Origin: Yoonia sp034652275
GTDB taxonomy: Bacteria; Pseudomonadota; Alphaproteobacteria; Rhodobacterales; Rhodobacteraceae
Assembly (NCBI RefSeq): GCF_034652275.1
Contig: NZ_JAXIWG010000001.1
Coordinates: 992,001 to 1,056,000 of the forward strand
Length of the DNA: 64,000 nt
Direction: 5' to 3'
The position numbers were made by a program, and so were the translations under genes. Below the pieces are notes generated by a model. The model did no database searches. It was not told the origin of the DNA and worked only from the letters and a program-made list of their open reading frames with translations. The first letter of the stretch is position 1; the number at the start of each line of letters is the position of its first letter. This document shows positions 48,828-56,838 of the stretch, in pieces.

Positions 48828-49880
48828 TCAGATCATCGGCTTGCCGCCCGTCACGGCGATGGTGGCACCCGAGACATAGCTCGACATCGGTTCGGCCAGC
48901 ATCACGTAAGCAGAGGCCATCTCGACCGGCTGCGCGGGCCGTTTCATCGGGTAATTGGCCCCGAACTGGGACACCTTTTCGCCGTCAAAGCTGCCGGGGA
49001 TCAGCGGCGTCCAAACCGGGCCCGGGGCCACGCAATTCACGCGGATGCCCTTTTCGGCCAGCATCTGCGCCAGACCCATCGTGTAGTTCTGGATTGCCCC
49101 CTTGGTCGCGGCATAGGCCAGAAGCGCGGGGCTTGGCTGGTCGGAATTGATCGACGCGGTGTTGATGATTGACCCGCCCTCTTTCATATGCGGCACAGCG
49201 GCCTTGGACAGATAGAACATCGCGTGGATGTTGACGGCAAAGGTGCGCTGCCATTCCTCATCCGTGATCTCGTCGATCTCGTCAAAGGTCTGTTGGTGGG
49301 CCGCATTGTTGACCAGAATGTCGATCCGGCCGAATTCCTCGACCACATCAGCCACGATAGCACGGCAATGGGCGGGGTCAGAGATATCGCCGGGCAGAAG
49401 CAGGCATTGCTGGCCGCATTCAAGGATCAGACGTTCGGTGTCCTTGGCATCCTCGGTTTCATCCAGATAGCTGATCGCGACATTGGCCCCTTCGCGGGCA
49501 TAGGCGATGGCGACGGCGCGGCCGATCCCGCTGTCACCGCCCGTGATCAGCGCCACGCGGCGGTTCAGCCGCCCGGACCCTTTCCACGAAGTCTCGCCAT
49601 GATCGGGACGCGGTTCCATCTCGGCGAAACTGCCGGGCAGTTCCTGCGTCTGTTCGGGAAAGGGCGGGCGCGGATAGGACGGCGCGTCGCTCGGCAGGCC
49701 GGATATGGCCTGCGCCCCCTCGCCCGGCTGCTTCATCGCATCGTCGGACGGCGGGTTCACATCGTCGCGGTGCTTGCCTGCGGGGTCGATCTGCTGCTGG
49801 CGCTGGTCGATCACATCGGGCGCCGGATGACGCAGCTTTTCATTGGCGGGTTGTGCGGGGTCGGGCCTGTCGGATGGCAT
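48828..49880 (-). CDS. Short-chain dehydrogenase/reductase (general stress protein 39 type)
   Basis: A 350-residue SDR oxidoreductase with a long N-terminal extension (about 100 residues, Pro/Gln-rich), as in YdaD/YghA-type stress dehydrogenases. NAD(P) site ALITGGDSGIGRAVAIAYAR, NNAAH, catalytic Ser/Tyr/Lys region INTASINSDQPSP and LLAYAATKGAI, and RVNCVAPGPVWTPL. Substrate unknown. The ATG at 49880 has AAAGGA 10 bases upstream, and a GGAAC-type promoter lies at 49917-49942. Confidence 0.9.
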   Translation of the reverse strand: MPSDRPDPAQPANEKLRHPAPDVIDQRQQQIDPAGKHRDDVNPPSDDAMKQPGEGAQAISGLPSDAPSYPRPPFPEQTQELPGSFAEMEPRPDHGETSWKGSGRLNRRVALITGGDSGIGRAVAIAYAREGANVAISYLDETEDAKDTERLILECGQQCLLLPGDISDPAHCRAIVADVVEEFGRIDILVNNAAHQQTFDEIDEITDEEWQRTFAVNIHAMFYLSKAAVPHMKEGGSIINTASINSDQPSPALLAYAATKGAIQNYTMGLAQMLAEKGIRVNCVAPGPVWTPLIPGSFDGEKVSQFGANYPMKRPAQPVEMASAYVMLAEPMSSYVSGATIAVTGGKPMI

Positions 49881-49916
49881 AAGAGCAATTCCTTTCACTG
49901 CTGGTGGTGATGGCAC

Positions 49917-49942
49917 AACACCGCGCAGGACAGGCTTGTTCC
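49917..49942 (-). promoter_or_regulatory. EcfG-type (GSR) promoter
   Basis: Minus strand GGAAC (49942-49938), 17 bases, TGTT (49920-49917); 37 bases upstream of the SDR gene. Confidence 0.65.
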
Positions 49943-49970
49943 GAAGATCGGGCAGGGTGTCGCATTGACC

Positions 49971-49995
49971 GGAACCCCGCAGAGGCTAAGGCGTT
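49971..49995 (+). promoter_or_regulatory. EcfG-type (GSR) promoter
   Basis: GGAAC at 49971, 17 bases, CGTT at 49992-49995; 34 bases upstream of exoD. Back to back with 49917-49942. Confidence 0.78.
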
Positions 49996-50028
49996 GACGG
50001 CAAAACCGAAGGCAGGACAAGACCGGAC

Positions 50029-50613
50029 ATGGCCGCAGGCGAAAACCACAAACTGGGGGACCTGATCGGTCGCCTTCGCGACACCACAGCACAGGACAGG
50101 GTGGCGATCGAGGACATGATGACCGCTATCGGCGGGCGCGGGATCATCCCGTTTCTTCTCGTGCCAGCCTTGCTGACGATGTCGCCTTTGTCCGGTGTGC
50201 CCGGCTTTTCGGCCACAGCGGGCCTCATCATCGCGACGGTATCGGTCTATATGCTACTGAACCGCGACAGCGTCAGCCTGCCGGGTTTCGTCGAGCGCCG
50301 GACTGTCGATGGCGCAAAACTGGAAAAGGCATTGTCCAAGGTCCAGCCCTTGGTGGACTGGATCGACCGTCACACGCGGCGGCGCTGGCACCTGCTGTTC
50401 ACACGGCCGATCATCTGGGTGCCGCAGGGGTTGTGCCTGTTGTCGGGGATGGTCATGCCGTTTCTGGAATTCATCCCCTTCACCTCGTCCATCGTGGCGA
50501 CGGGCGTGTTTTTGCTGGCGCTGTCGCTGCTCGTGCGCGACGGGCGGCTGTTCATCATCGCCCTGCTGCCCTATGCGGCCGTCATTACCATTGCCGTCAA
50601 GCAACTGGCCTGA
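50029..50613 (+). CDS. ExoD family membrane protein
   Basis: A 194-residue inner-membrane protein of the exopolysaccharide synthesis ExoD family: a soluble N-terminus (LGDLIGRLRDTTAQDRVAIE), MLLNRDSVSLPGFVERRTV in the middle and four to five hydrophobic segments. ExoD was named for a rhizobial mutant with altered exopolysaccharide and alkaline sensitivity; its biochemical role is unclear. AGGAC stands upstream of the ATG. Convergent with otsA. Confidence 0.87.
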   Translation: MAAGENHKLGDLIGRLRDTTAQDRVAIEDMMTAIGGRGIIPFLLVPALLTMSPLSGVPGFSATAGLIIATVSVYMLLNRDSVSLPGFVERRTVDGAKLEKALSKVQPLVDWIDRHTRRRWHLLFTRPIIWVPQGLCLLSGMVMPFLEFIPFTSSIVATGVFLLALSLLVRDGRLFIIALLPYAAVITIAVKQLA

Positions 50614-50625
50614 CGGCCCAAGCGG

Positions 50626-52086
50626 TCAGTGCGCGGGCGACAGGTCGGCCAGAAAGGCCGCCGCCCAGTCCTTGGCACCGCAGGTGGTGACACCGTGCAG
50701 CAAGGCCGCATGGCGCGCGCGCCGTTCCTCCAGTGGCATGGTCAGACCGCGATACAGCGCTTCGGCCATATCGTCGACGTCATAGGGATTAACGATCAGC
50801 GCATCCTGCATTTCCTCGGCGGCACCGGCAAATTGCGACAGGATCAGCACGCCGGGGTCATCGGGGTTCTGCGCCGCGACGAATTCTTTGGCGACAAGGT
50901 TCATCCCGTCGCGCAAAGGTGTGACAAAGCCGATGTCGCTATTGCGCATCAGAGGCGCCAGCACGTCGCGCGGCAGCGGGCGGCAGATATACTGCAGCGG
51001 CGTCCAGTCCAGATCGGCAAGCCGTCCGTTTACCGCCCCCGCCATCTGTTCCAGCTCGGCACGGATATCGGCATAGGCGTCCACTTCCCCGCGCGAAGGT
51101 GGCGCGACCTGCACGAAATTGACATGTTTGGCAAGTTCGGGATGCACGCGCAGCAATGCGTCGAAGGCGCGGAACCGCTCGGGCAGCCCTTTGGAATAAT
51201 CCAGCCGGTCCACCCCGATGATCCGCTGCATCCGCACGGCACCGACAGGTGTGGGCGGCACGGATTCCGCGCGCTCGGCGCTGGCAAGGCGCGTAAATTC
51301 CGCCGCATCGATGCCGATCGGATAGCGCCCGACCTGCACCTTGCGGTCCTTGGCGTGCAGATGGTCCTTGGTCACGCGGATTTCGGGCGCATGGGCTGCA
51401 ATATAAGATTTAAGGTTGGTCGCATCGGTTTGGGTCTGGAACCCGAGCACGTCGTAATCCAGAAAACCCCGCATCAGTTCAAGGTGATGCGGCGTCGCAG
51501 ATAGCAGTTCGGGCGGCGGGAACGGGATGTGCAAGAAGAAGCCGATGCGCTGGCGGCACCCCATCCGGCGCAGGATGCCGGCAAGCGGGATCAGGTGGTA
51601 GTCGTGGATCCAGATGATATCGTCGGGCTTGAGCATCGGCAAAAGCTGGCGGGCAAAAGCCTCGTTCACGCGCATATAGCCATCAAACGCGGTCGCGGTG
51701 ATGTGGACGAGATCAAGCCGGTAGTGGAACAGCGGCCACAGCACGCTGTTGGAATAATCGGAATAGTATTCGCTGAAATCCGCGGGCGAGATCGGGATGC
51801 CCACACAGGTGACGGGCCCGTGTTCGCTGATGGTGACAGGGCCGCCGGTCTGCCCGTCGCGGTCGCCGTTCCAGCCCAGCCAGATACCGCCGCGCTTGCG
51901 CACCGCATCGGCCAGCCCCACCGCCAGCCCGCCTGTCTGGACCTGTGTGCTAAGGTCGGCGACACGGTTGGACACGACGACAAGCCGCGGCTTGCCCGTG
52001 CCCGCTGATGACGACGGGTCGTCGTCCGCGTCCCTGTGCAAGCCTTGGCCAAAGTCGATGCGGGGGGGAGGTGATTGAATGGTCAT
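50626..52086 (-). CDS. otsA: Alpha,alpha-trehalose-phosphate synthase (UDP-forming)
   Basis: A 486-residue GT20 glycosyltransferase making trehalose-6-phosphate from UDP-glucose and glucose-6-phosphate. Motifs: LVVVSNRVADLS at the start, IWIHDYHLIPLAGILRRMG, FFLHIPFPPPELLSATPHH, IIGVDRLDYSKGLPERFRAF and FVTPLRDGMNLVAKEFVAAQ. I use the ATG at 52086 (MTIQSPPPRIDFG); an in-frame ATG at 52128 overlaps the otsB stop and is possible. Together with otsB it produces trehalose, an osmoprotectant typical of the general stress response. Confidence 0.93.
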   Translation of the reverse strand: MTIQSPPPRIDFGQGLHRDADDDPSSSAGTGKPRLVVVSNRVADLSTQVQTGGLAVGLADAVRKRGGIWLGWNGDRDGQTGGPVTISEHGPVTCVGIPISPADFSEYYSDYSNSVLWPLFHYRLDLVHITATAFDGYMRVNEAFARQLLPMLKPDDIIWIHDYHLIPLAGILRRMGCRQRIGFFLHIPFPPPELLSATPHHLELMRGFLDYDVLGFQTQTDATNLKSYIAAHAPEIRVTKDHLHAKDRKVQVGRYPIGIDAAEFTRLASAERAESVPPTPVGAVRMQRIIGVDRLDYSKGLPERFRAFDALLRVHPELAKHVNFVQVAPPSRGEVDAYADIRAELEQMAGAVNGRLADLDWTPLQYICRPLPRDVLAPLMRNSDIGFVTPLRDGMNLVAKEFVAAQNPDDPGVLILSQFAGAAEEMQDALIVNPYDVDDMAEALYRGLTMPLEERRARHAALLHGVTTCGAKDWAAAFLADLSPAH

Positions 52087-52117
52087 GCGGCACACCCTGT
52101 CTTGCGATTGCTCTGTC

Positions 52118-52903
52118 TCATGAAACATCCCTCTGTTGTGATTGTTCCCGGCGCGGCGCGTCATGCTTGGAGGCCAGATCAAGATACCGCGCCAATGCCG
52201 CAATATCGGGCACGCGGTAGCGCGCCGCGGTCTCGCCCCCGCCCACCTTGACAGAGATACCGTCCATCCGGTTGACCTGCGCAAAGGCCGTCTCGTCCGT
52301 GACATCATCGCCTGCAAAGAACGGCACACGCCCCGCGAAGGGGGGCTGCTCCATCAGGCGCGCCACGGCCTCGCCTTTGGTCTGGCGTCCATAGACCAGT
52401 TCCAGCACCATCTTGCCCGCGATCAGCGCCAACTGCGGATCAGCGTCGCAGCGGTCCTGCAAGAAGGCACGGCAATCCTCTGCCAGTTCCGGCCGTTTGC
52501 GGTAATGCAGCGCGACGGCGCCGGGCTTGGGATCGGCTTCCAGCCCGGTCTGGCGGGCGGCGAAATCTGTGACGGCGGCGACCAGACCGGCATGGGCCTG
52601 CGCATCATAGGCAAAGCGCGTCACATCGCCGTTGTGCAGCCGCCGTTCCAATCCGTGAACCCCCACAGCAGGCAGCACGAGCGGGGCCAGCATCCTGTCG
52701 ATCTGCGCGACCGACCTGCCAGAGATCAGCGCAAGCGCCTGATCCGCCGTGCCTGACAGCCGGTCCAGAATGGCACGCATGGGCGCGCCCACCCGGGCCT
52801 TTTGCGGGTCGGGCACGATCGGGGCCAGCACGCCATCCACATCAAGGAAAAAGGCAGTCCGGTCGGGCGCCACATCGGGCGGAGGCTGAAGAACATCAGT
52901 CAC
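52118..52903 (-). CDS. otsB: Trehalose-6-phosphate phosphatase
   Basis: A 261-residue HAD-superfamily phosphatase that dephosphorylates trehalose-6-phosphate. Motif I FFLDVDGVLAPIV carries the nucleophile Asp, motif II is ALISGRSVAQIDRML, and motif III/IV lies in PFFAGDDVTDETAFAQV. The GTG at 52903 is taken as start because AAAGGA stands 8 bases upstream and the protein begins TDVLQPPPDVAPD. First gene of otsBA. The nearest stress-type promoter (52938-52962) has one mismatch. Confidence 0.92.
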   Translation of the reverse strand: MTDVLQPPPDVAPDRTAFFLDVDGVLAPIVPDPQKARVGAPMRAILDRLSGTADQALALISGRSVAQIDRMLAPLVLPAVGVHGLERRLHNGDVTRFAYDAQAHAGLVAAVTDFAARQTGLEADPKPGAVALHYRKRPELAEDCRAFLQDRCDADPQLALIAGKMVLELVYGRQTKGEAVARLMEQPPFAGRVPFFAGDDVTDETAFAQVNRMDGISVKVGGGETAARYRVPDIAALARYLDLASKHDAPRREQSQQRDVS

Positions 52904-52937
52904 GTGCAATCCTTTGTTTGTATCGCGCTGCCGGATG

Positions 52938-52962
52938 AACGCGCCTAACGGCGCTTGGTTGC
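52938..52962 (-). promoter_or_regulatory. One-mismatch EcfG-type promoter candidate for otsBA
   Basis: Minus strand GCAAC (52962-52958), 17 bases, GTT (52940-52938) with CGTT at the -10. One change from GGAAC; 35 bases upstream of the otsB GTG. Trehalose synthesis genes are classic members of this regulon. Confidence 0.4.
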
Positions 52963-53205
52963 GTGCCCCGCACGCCAGTCCGGCAAAGACCAGCACCCCC
53001 AACAGGCACCGATCATCCGCGTATGGGACGTCAACCGTGGCGGCGGTGCAGCCAGCCTGTTCTTGTCCCGTCAGGGTGGGGTACCATGCGCGGCACCCAA
53101 AGGTCCAGTTGACTGCCCCGGTTCAGGGCCGGATCGACGAGAGGGCGGACAACACGCTGTCCGATCACCGCAATCGCCCGTTTTTACGGCGGTTTGAAAA
53201 CAAAA
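52963..53205. other. Non-coding stretch between otsB and the PRC-barrel gene
   Basis: About 240 bases with no supported gene and no exact GGAAC-type site; it ends at the terminator of the PRC-barrel gene. Confidence 0.45.
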
Positions 53206-53231
53206 CACCCCGCCACGACGGGCGGGGTGTG
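53198..53231 (-). terminator. Rho-independent terminator (leftward)
   Basis: ACACCCCGCC (53206-53215) pairs with GGCGGGGTGT (53222-53231). An A-rich run at 53198-53206 reads as T's on the minus strand. Ends the PRC-barrel transcript. Confidence 0.85.
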
Positions 53232-53251
53232 TTCGGGAGCCGCGTCTGCGA

Positions 53252-53653
53252 TCAGACGTAGGGCACGCCGTAATAGCCATAGACGTTGCGGCCATAAGCC
53301 GGGTCCTGCCATGGGTCTTCGTCCCGCGCATAGCTTGGGGCTTGGTCCAGTTGTTCGCGCGTGACGTTGACGACATAGCCGCCAAGGTCGGGCTCGAACG
53401 TCAGCGTGTCCCATGGCAGCGGGTGGTACCGCTCGCCGATGCCCAGAAAGCCGCCGAATGACATCACGGCGTAGGACACCTTGCCGCTGCGCTTGTCCAC
53501 CATGAAGTTGTAGATGCTGCCGATGTTCTCGCCGTCGTGGTTGTAGACATTGGTGCCTTCGACCTTGTTGGACGCGATCAGGTTATGTGTCTCGTCGATC
53601 GTATCGGCATTATCGGCCAGCGAGCGGCTGTCGTTGGTGGTATAGTCGGCCAT
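53252..53653 (-). CDS. PRC-barrel domain protein
   Basis: A 133-residue soluble protein with one PRC-barrel: LIASNKVEGTNVYNHDGENI, GSIYNFMVDKRSGKVSYAVM and GIGERYHPLPWDTLTFEPD, then a Tyr/Gly-rich tail (DPAYGRNVYGYYGVPYV). PRC-barrel proteins of this type are frequent in stress regulons of Alphaproteobacteria; the molecular role is unknown. Promoter at 53686-53710. Confidence 0.88.
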   Translation of the reverse strand: MADYTTNDSRSLADNADTIDETHNLIASNKVEGTNVYNHDGENIGSIYNFMVDKRSGKVSYAVMSFGGFLGIGERYHPLPWDTLTFEPDLGGYVVNVTREQLDQAPSYARDEDPWQDPAYGRNVYGYYGVPYV

Positions 53654-53685
53654 GGAGAGTCTCCTTCGTGTTGCGATGTGGACTC

Positions 53686-53710
53686 AACGGGCAGCCAAAG
53701 GCGATGTTCC
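53686..53710 (-). promoter_or_regulatory. EcfG-type (GSR) promoter
   Basis: Minus strand GGAAC (53710-53706), 17 bases, GTT (53688-53686); 33 bases upstream of the PRC-barrel gene. Confidence 0.76.
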
Positions 53711-53779
53711 GGCTTTCCCTACAGCCCCTCGCGCTGACAGGCGGTTTCGCGCCGCCTGCCAGAGTTCCATTCGGCAGGT

Positions 53780-54304
53780 CTAGTCGATCACCGCACAGGC
53801 AAGGCGAGCACCGGCATCACCGCTGGGTTGGGACTGGTAGTCATCCGGTTCGCTATGAAAGATCAGGGTCCGACCGGTGACATTGTTCGCGTCACCACCC
53901 AGGCGCGTCCAAGGGGAAAACACGTCGGCCAGCAATCGTCCGTCCGCCCGCACATACAGATTTGGCATATCGCCCGTATGCGGACCACCTTCGGCAAGAT
54001 AGCCATGCGCGTTGCTGCCTGCGTCCCAATGCCCGCCCGCGCTCTCGAAATCGTCTTCGACGTCGCATGTGCCACCTTCGTGGATGTGAAAGGCGATCCA
54101 TTGGTCGGGCGGCAGGTTCTGAAGATCAAGCTGGATCAGCAACCCCGCGTCAGTGTCGGTCAGACGTGCAATCCCGAGGTCGTCCCCATCCGAAGACAGG
54201 AACGCGACCTGCATGTCGGCCATCTCTCGCGGGTCAGTGGTCTGGGCTGTCGCCGCCACGCCAGCGGTCGCGATGATGGCCAGTGATGTCAGAAGTTTTT
54301 GCAT
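53780..54304 (-). CDS. sodC: Cu/Zn superoxide dismutase, periplasmic
   Basis: A 174-residue exported SOD: signal peptide MQKLLTSLAIIATAGVAATA, then the Cu/Zn fold with ligand-bearing stretches IAFHIHEGGTCDVEDDF, AGGHWDAGSNAHG, GGPHTGDMPNLYV and IFHSEPDDYQSQPSGDAGAR. The two cysteines (GTCD and LACAVID) can form the conserved disulfide. It removes superoxide in the periplasm. A GGAAC-type promoter lies 26 bases upstream, embedded in the degraded P450 gene. Confidence 0.92.
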   Translation of the reverse strand: MQKLLTSLAIIATAGVAATAQTTDPREMADMQVAFLSSDGDDLGIARLTDTDAGLLIQLDLQNLPPDQWIAFHIHEGGTCDVEDDFESAGGHWDAGSNAHGYLAEGGPHTGDMPNLYVRADGRLLADVFSPWTRLGGDANNVTGRTLIFHSEPDDYQSQPSGDAGARLACAVID

Positions 54305-54329
54305 CTTGGTCCTCCTTTTCTGACGACCG

Positions 54330-54354
54330 AACCTGTGACGTTGCCGGTTGTTCC
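54330..54354 (-). promoter_or_regulatory. EcfG-type (GSR) promoter
   Basis: Minus strand GGAAC (54354-54350), 17 bases, GTT (54332-54330); 26 bases upstream of sodC. Confidence 0.76.
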
Positions 54355-54358
54355 TGCG

Positions 54359-54991
54359 TTAATCACGCCGCCGGATATCGGCGATGATGAAACCGCTTTG
54401 CGGTCGCGCGGGCATCCGGCCCACAGACATGGCCATATCCTTTAGCGGCAAGGTGTATTCCATCCGCTCCACCATCAGGCGGTGGCCGCGCGCATGATCG
54501 CGACGGTCAGCTGTTCGCCCGGGCAGCGATGACTTTGGGCGGGTTCACCCCCGCCTTTCCTTGGCAATTTTGTCGATGTCGGGAAAGAACGGGTAAAGCC
54601 GCCTGACCTCCTCGGCGAAGCGTTCGTACAGCGCGTCACACGCTTTTCTGTCCGGCGGCGCTGCATCAGCGCCTTGAGGACCGAAGGCCCGATGCTGCCG
54701 GCGTTCTCGATCATCGCGGTCAGGTCGGCGCAGGTGTCCGTTGCGCTGGGGTCATCATACGGCACCCCCGCCCAGCAGCACACGGCCCGCGTCAGCACGA
54801 GGTTGACAGCATCGAACAGGACAACCTTCGGCTGGGTCTGACACCGATCAAGCGCGTGCATCCATTCGTCCTCGAATAGTGCGAGGACTTCGGTCCCAAG
54901 TGCGGCACAGGTATCGGGGATCAAGGACAACAATCGCGCAAGGGTGTCGTCGATGCCACGAAGACAGGGACCAGAGGCATCTTGTGTCATT
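54359..54991 (-). pseudogene. Degraded CYP152-type cytochrome P450 (fatty-acid peroxygenase)
   Basis: Reading leftwards, one frame gives VVLFDAVNLVLTRAVCCWAG and DLTAMIENAGSIGPSVLKAL, typical of CYP152 peroxygenases. A second frame continues ALYERFAEEVRRLYPFFPDI (helix K region), and the first returns with HRCPGEQLTVAIMRAA, the haem-Cys region. A third frame supplies the C-terminus MEYTLPLKDMAMSVGRMPAR and PQSGFII. At least two frameshifts, a missing N-terminus and a missing centre of about 150 residues show it is dead. Confidence 0.8.
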
Positions 54992-55046
54992 GTCCCCTCA
55001 CCGCGCGGCCCACCGCATGTTCCGCGCGCGAGCCACCCCGCAAGGC

Positions 55047-55072
55047 GGAACTTTCGCCGATTTGGCGGGGTT
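55047..55072 (+). promoter_or_regulatory. EcfG-type (GSR) promoter
   Basis: GGAAC at 55047, 17 bases, GGTT at 55069-55072; 49 bases upstream of the gene at 55122 and of topoisomerase IB. Confidence 0.65.
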
Positions 55073-55121
55073 GACTGATCACGGGGCACCCCCGCAGACC
55101 AATGATAAAAGGATAACCAAG

Positions 55122-55373
55122 ATGCCCGACAAGAGCAGCCCCACCCCTCCCCCCCAAGACCGCCAGATTGATCCGGTCGATGATGCGGTGCCGATGGACG
55201 AGATCATCCAGGAGGTCGCACCCCAGACCTCGCCCGATGTGGAGACAGCACTTGACGACGACGAAGGGGGCGCGGATGCGATCGATCCCGATACCGGGGT
55301 GCCCTATCATGACGAGGATGCCGGCGCAGACGCGCCCCACACAACCCGCCAAGGCGGGACAAAGGACGCCTGA
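55122..55373 (+). CDS. Small acidic disordered protein
   Basis: An 83-residue Asp/Pro-rich protein (MPDKSSPTPPPQDRQIDPVD, then DDDEGGADAIDPDTGVPYHD) with no hydrophobic segment. AAGGA stands 8 bases before the ATG. It lies 39 bases ahead of topoisomerase IB under the same stress-type promoter. Function unknown. Confidence 0.6.
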   Translation: MPDKSSPTPPPQDRQIDPVDDAVPMDEIIQEVAPQTSPDVETALDDDEGGADAIDPDTGVPYHDEDAGADAPHTTRQGGTKDA

Positions 55374-55412
55374 CCCCATGCGCATCACCGCCGCGCACTG
55401 GACCGGCCGACC

Positions 55413-56465
55413 ATGATAGAGGCGGGCGATCTCGGCGATGCCGGATTGATCTATGTGACGGACACCACACCCGGCCTGCTTCGGATCGGCGCAGGCCGGG
55501 GCTTCTATTATCGTGACGCCAGGGGCCGCAAGGTTACTGACACCGCCGTCCTGCACCGGATCAAGACGCTTGCCATCCCCCCGGCATGGACCGATGTCTG
55601 GATTTGCCCTGACGCAAAAGGTCATCTGCAAGCGACAGGCCGCGACGCCAAGGGCCGCAAGCAGTACATTTATCATCCTGACTGGTCCGCGATGCGCGAT
55701 GCGGCGAAATTCTCGAGCCTGTCAGCCTTCGCGGACGCCCTGCCCGATTTGCGGCAAACCGTTGAAAGAGACATGCGCAAACCGCCTTTGTCGCCCGACC
55801 GCGTGCTGGCCGTGGTGGTCTGGCTGCTGGACCGCACACTGATCCGCATAGGAAACGACATCTATGCGGCCGAGAACAAGAGCTATGGCCTGACCACCTT
55901 GCGCGCGCGCCACCTTGATCTGAATGGGGCGAAGCTGCGCTTTTCTTTCACGGGAAAATCGGGGCAGGCTTGGGCCTTGCAGGTCACCGACCGCCGGATC
56001 GCCAACACGGTGCGCCAGTTGCAGGACCTGCCGGGCCAGCGGTTGTTTCGGTATCCCGATACGGACGGTCAGCTCCACGAGATCCATTCGCAGGACGTGA
56101 ACGCCTATATGCGTGCCGCGATGGGCCAACCCTTCACATCCAAACATTTCCGCACTTGGGGTGCGACAGTGCAGGCGGCGGAGAAATTGGCGCAGACCGA
56201 CACCCCGCCAACGCCGCGGGAACGGGCGCGGGTGCTCAACAGCGTGGTGGATGAAGTGGCCAGCAGACTGCACCATACGCGCACCGTGTGCCGGACGTGC
56301 TACATCCATCCGGCGGTCCTCACGGAATGGGAAAAAGGCGAGCTTGGGGCCCAGATGGGAAAGATCCGTCAGTACTTGCGTGGTCAACCACGCGGCCTGA
56401 ACACCGACGAGGTCGTCCTGCGCAGATGGCTTGATCGGCATGCGGATGCAGGCCAGCCGCCCTGA
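55413..56465 (+). CDS. DNA topoisomerase IB (eukaryote-like)
   Basis: A 350-residue type IB topoisomerase, relaxing supercoils through a 3'-phosphotyrosine link. Catalytic features: IGNDIYAAENKSYGLTTLRA (first Arg region), RFSFTGKSGQ (Lys), SKHFRTWGATVQAAE (Arg/His region) and VCRTCYIHPAVLTEWEKGEL with the nucleophilic Tyr. Bacterial copies occur in accessory or stress loci rather than as housekeeping enzymes. Start 55413 (MIEAGDLGDAGLIYVTD). Second gene of the unit beginning at 55122. Confidence 0.9.
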   Translation: MIEAGDLGDAGLIYVTDTTPGLLRIGAGRGFYYRDARGRKVTDTAVLHRIKTLAIPPAWTDVWICPDAKGHLQATGRDAKGRKQYIYHPDWSAMRDAAKFSSLSAFADALPDLRQTVERDMRKPPLSPDRVLAVVVWLLDRTLIRIGNDIYAAENKSYGLTTLRARHLDLNGAKLRFSFTGKSGQAWALQVTDRRIANTVRQLQDLPGQRLFRYPDTDGQLHEIHSQDVNAYMRAAMGQPFTSKHFRTWGATVQAAEKLAQTDTPPTPRERARVLNSVVDEVASRLHHTRTVCRTCYIHPAVLTEWEKGELGAQMGKIRQYLRGQPRGLNTDEVVLRRWLDRHADAGQPP

Positions 56466-56483
56466 TGGCCGCTGGCCCGTCTT

Positions 56484-56837
56484 TCAGGTCTCAAGCGCGG
56501 CCACGACACCCACACCGGTCTCGGGGCGCCATCTTTCACCGCGGACCGCCGCGATATGGGCAAAAGCGGCTTTTCCGGCATCTATCAGATGCGCTGCGGC
56601 CTGATGATAGACGCGCGGAATATAACCGTTGTGCGGTTCGCAGTGCAGTCGCAAGGGCCGCCCCACCGCAAGCTGGCCGGCGCGCAAAGGCGCCTCGTCC
56701 CTGTCGGTTCCGGTGACGTGGCGTGTCAGAATGTGCAGCGCCCCATCCGGAACGCCACTTTCCTGTGTGACGGCAAAGCGACCCGTCCAGATCCCCGCAC
56801 CGGCGAGCGCAAGGACGTTTCTGCGTGTCGCGGGCAT
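56484..56837 (-). CDS. Tat-signal protein with shortened HIRAN domain
   Basis: A 117-residue protein. The N-terminus PATRRNVLALAGAGIWTG looks like a Tat signal. The rest resembles a HIRAN domain: LRAGQLAVGRPLRLHCEPHN joins directly to GYIPRVYHQAAAHLIDAG, skipping about 15 residues (NPHDxxAVxVxxxGxKL) normally found between them. HIRAN domains bind DNA ends in helicases; an exported, shortened copy is odd and may be non-functional or repurposed. It starts 2 bases after the Mn-catalase stop, on the same strand. Confidence 0.6.
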   Translation of the reverse strand: MPATRRNVLALAGAGIWTGRFAVTQESGVPDGALHILTRHVTGTDRDEAPLRAGQLAVGRPLRLHCEPHNGYIPRVYHQAAAHLIDAGKAAFAHIAAVRGERWRPETGVGVVAALET

Positions 56838-56838
56838 G

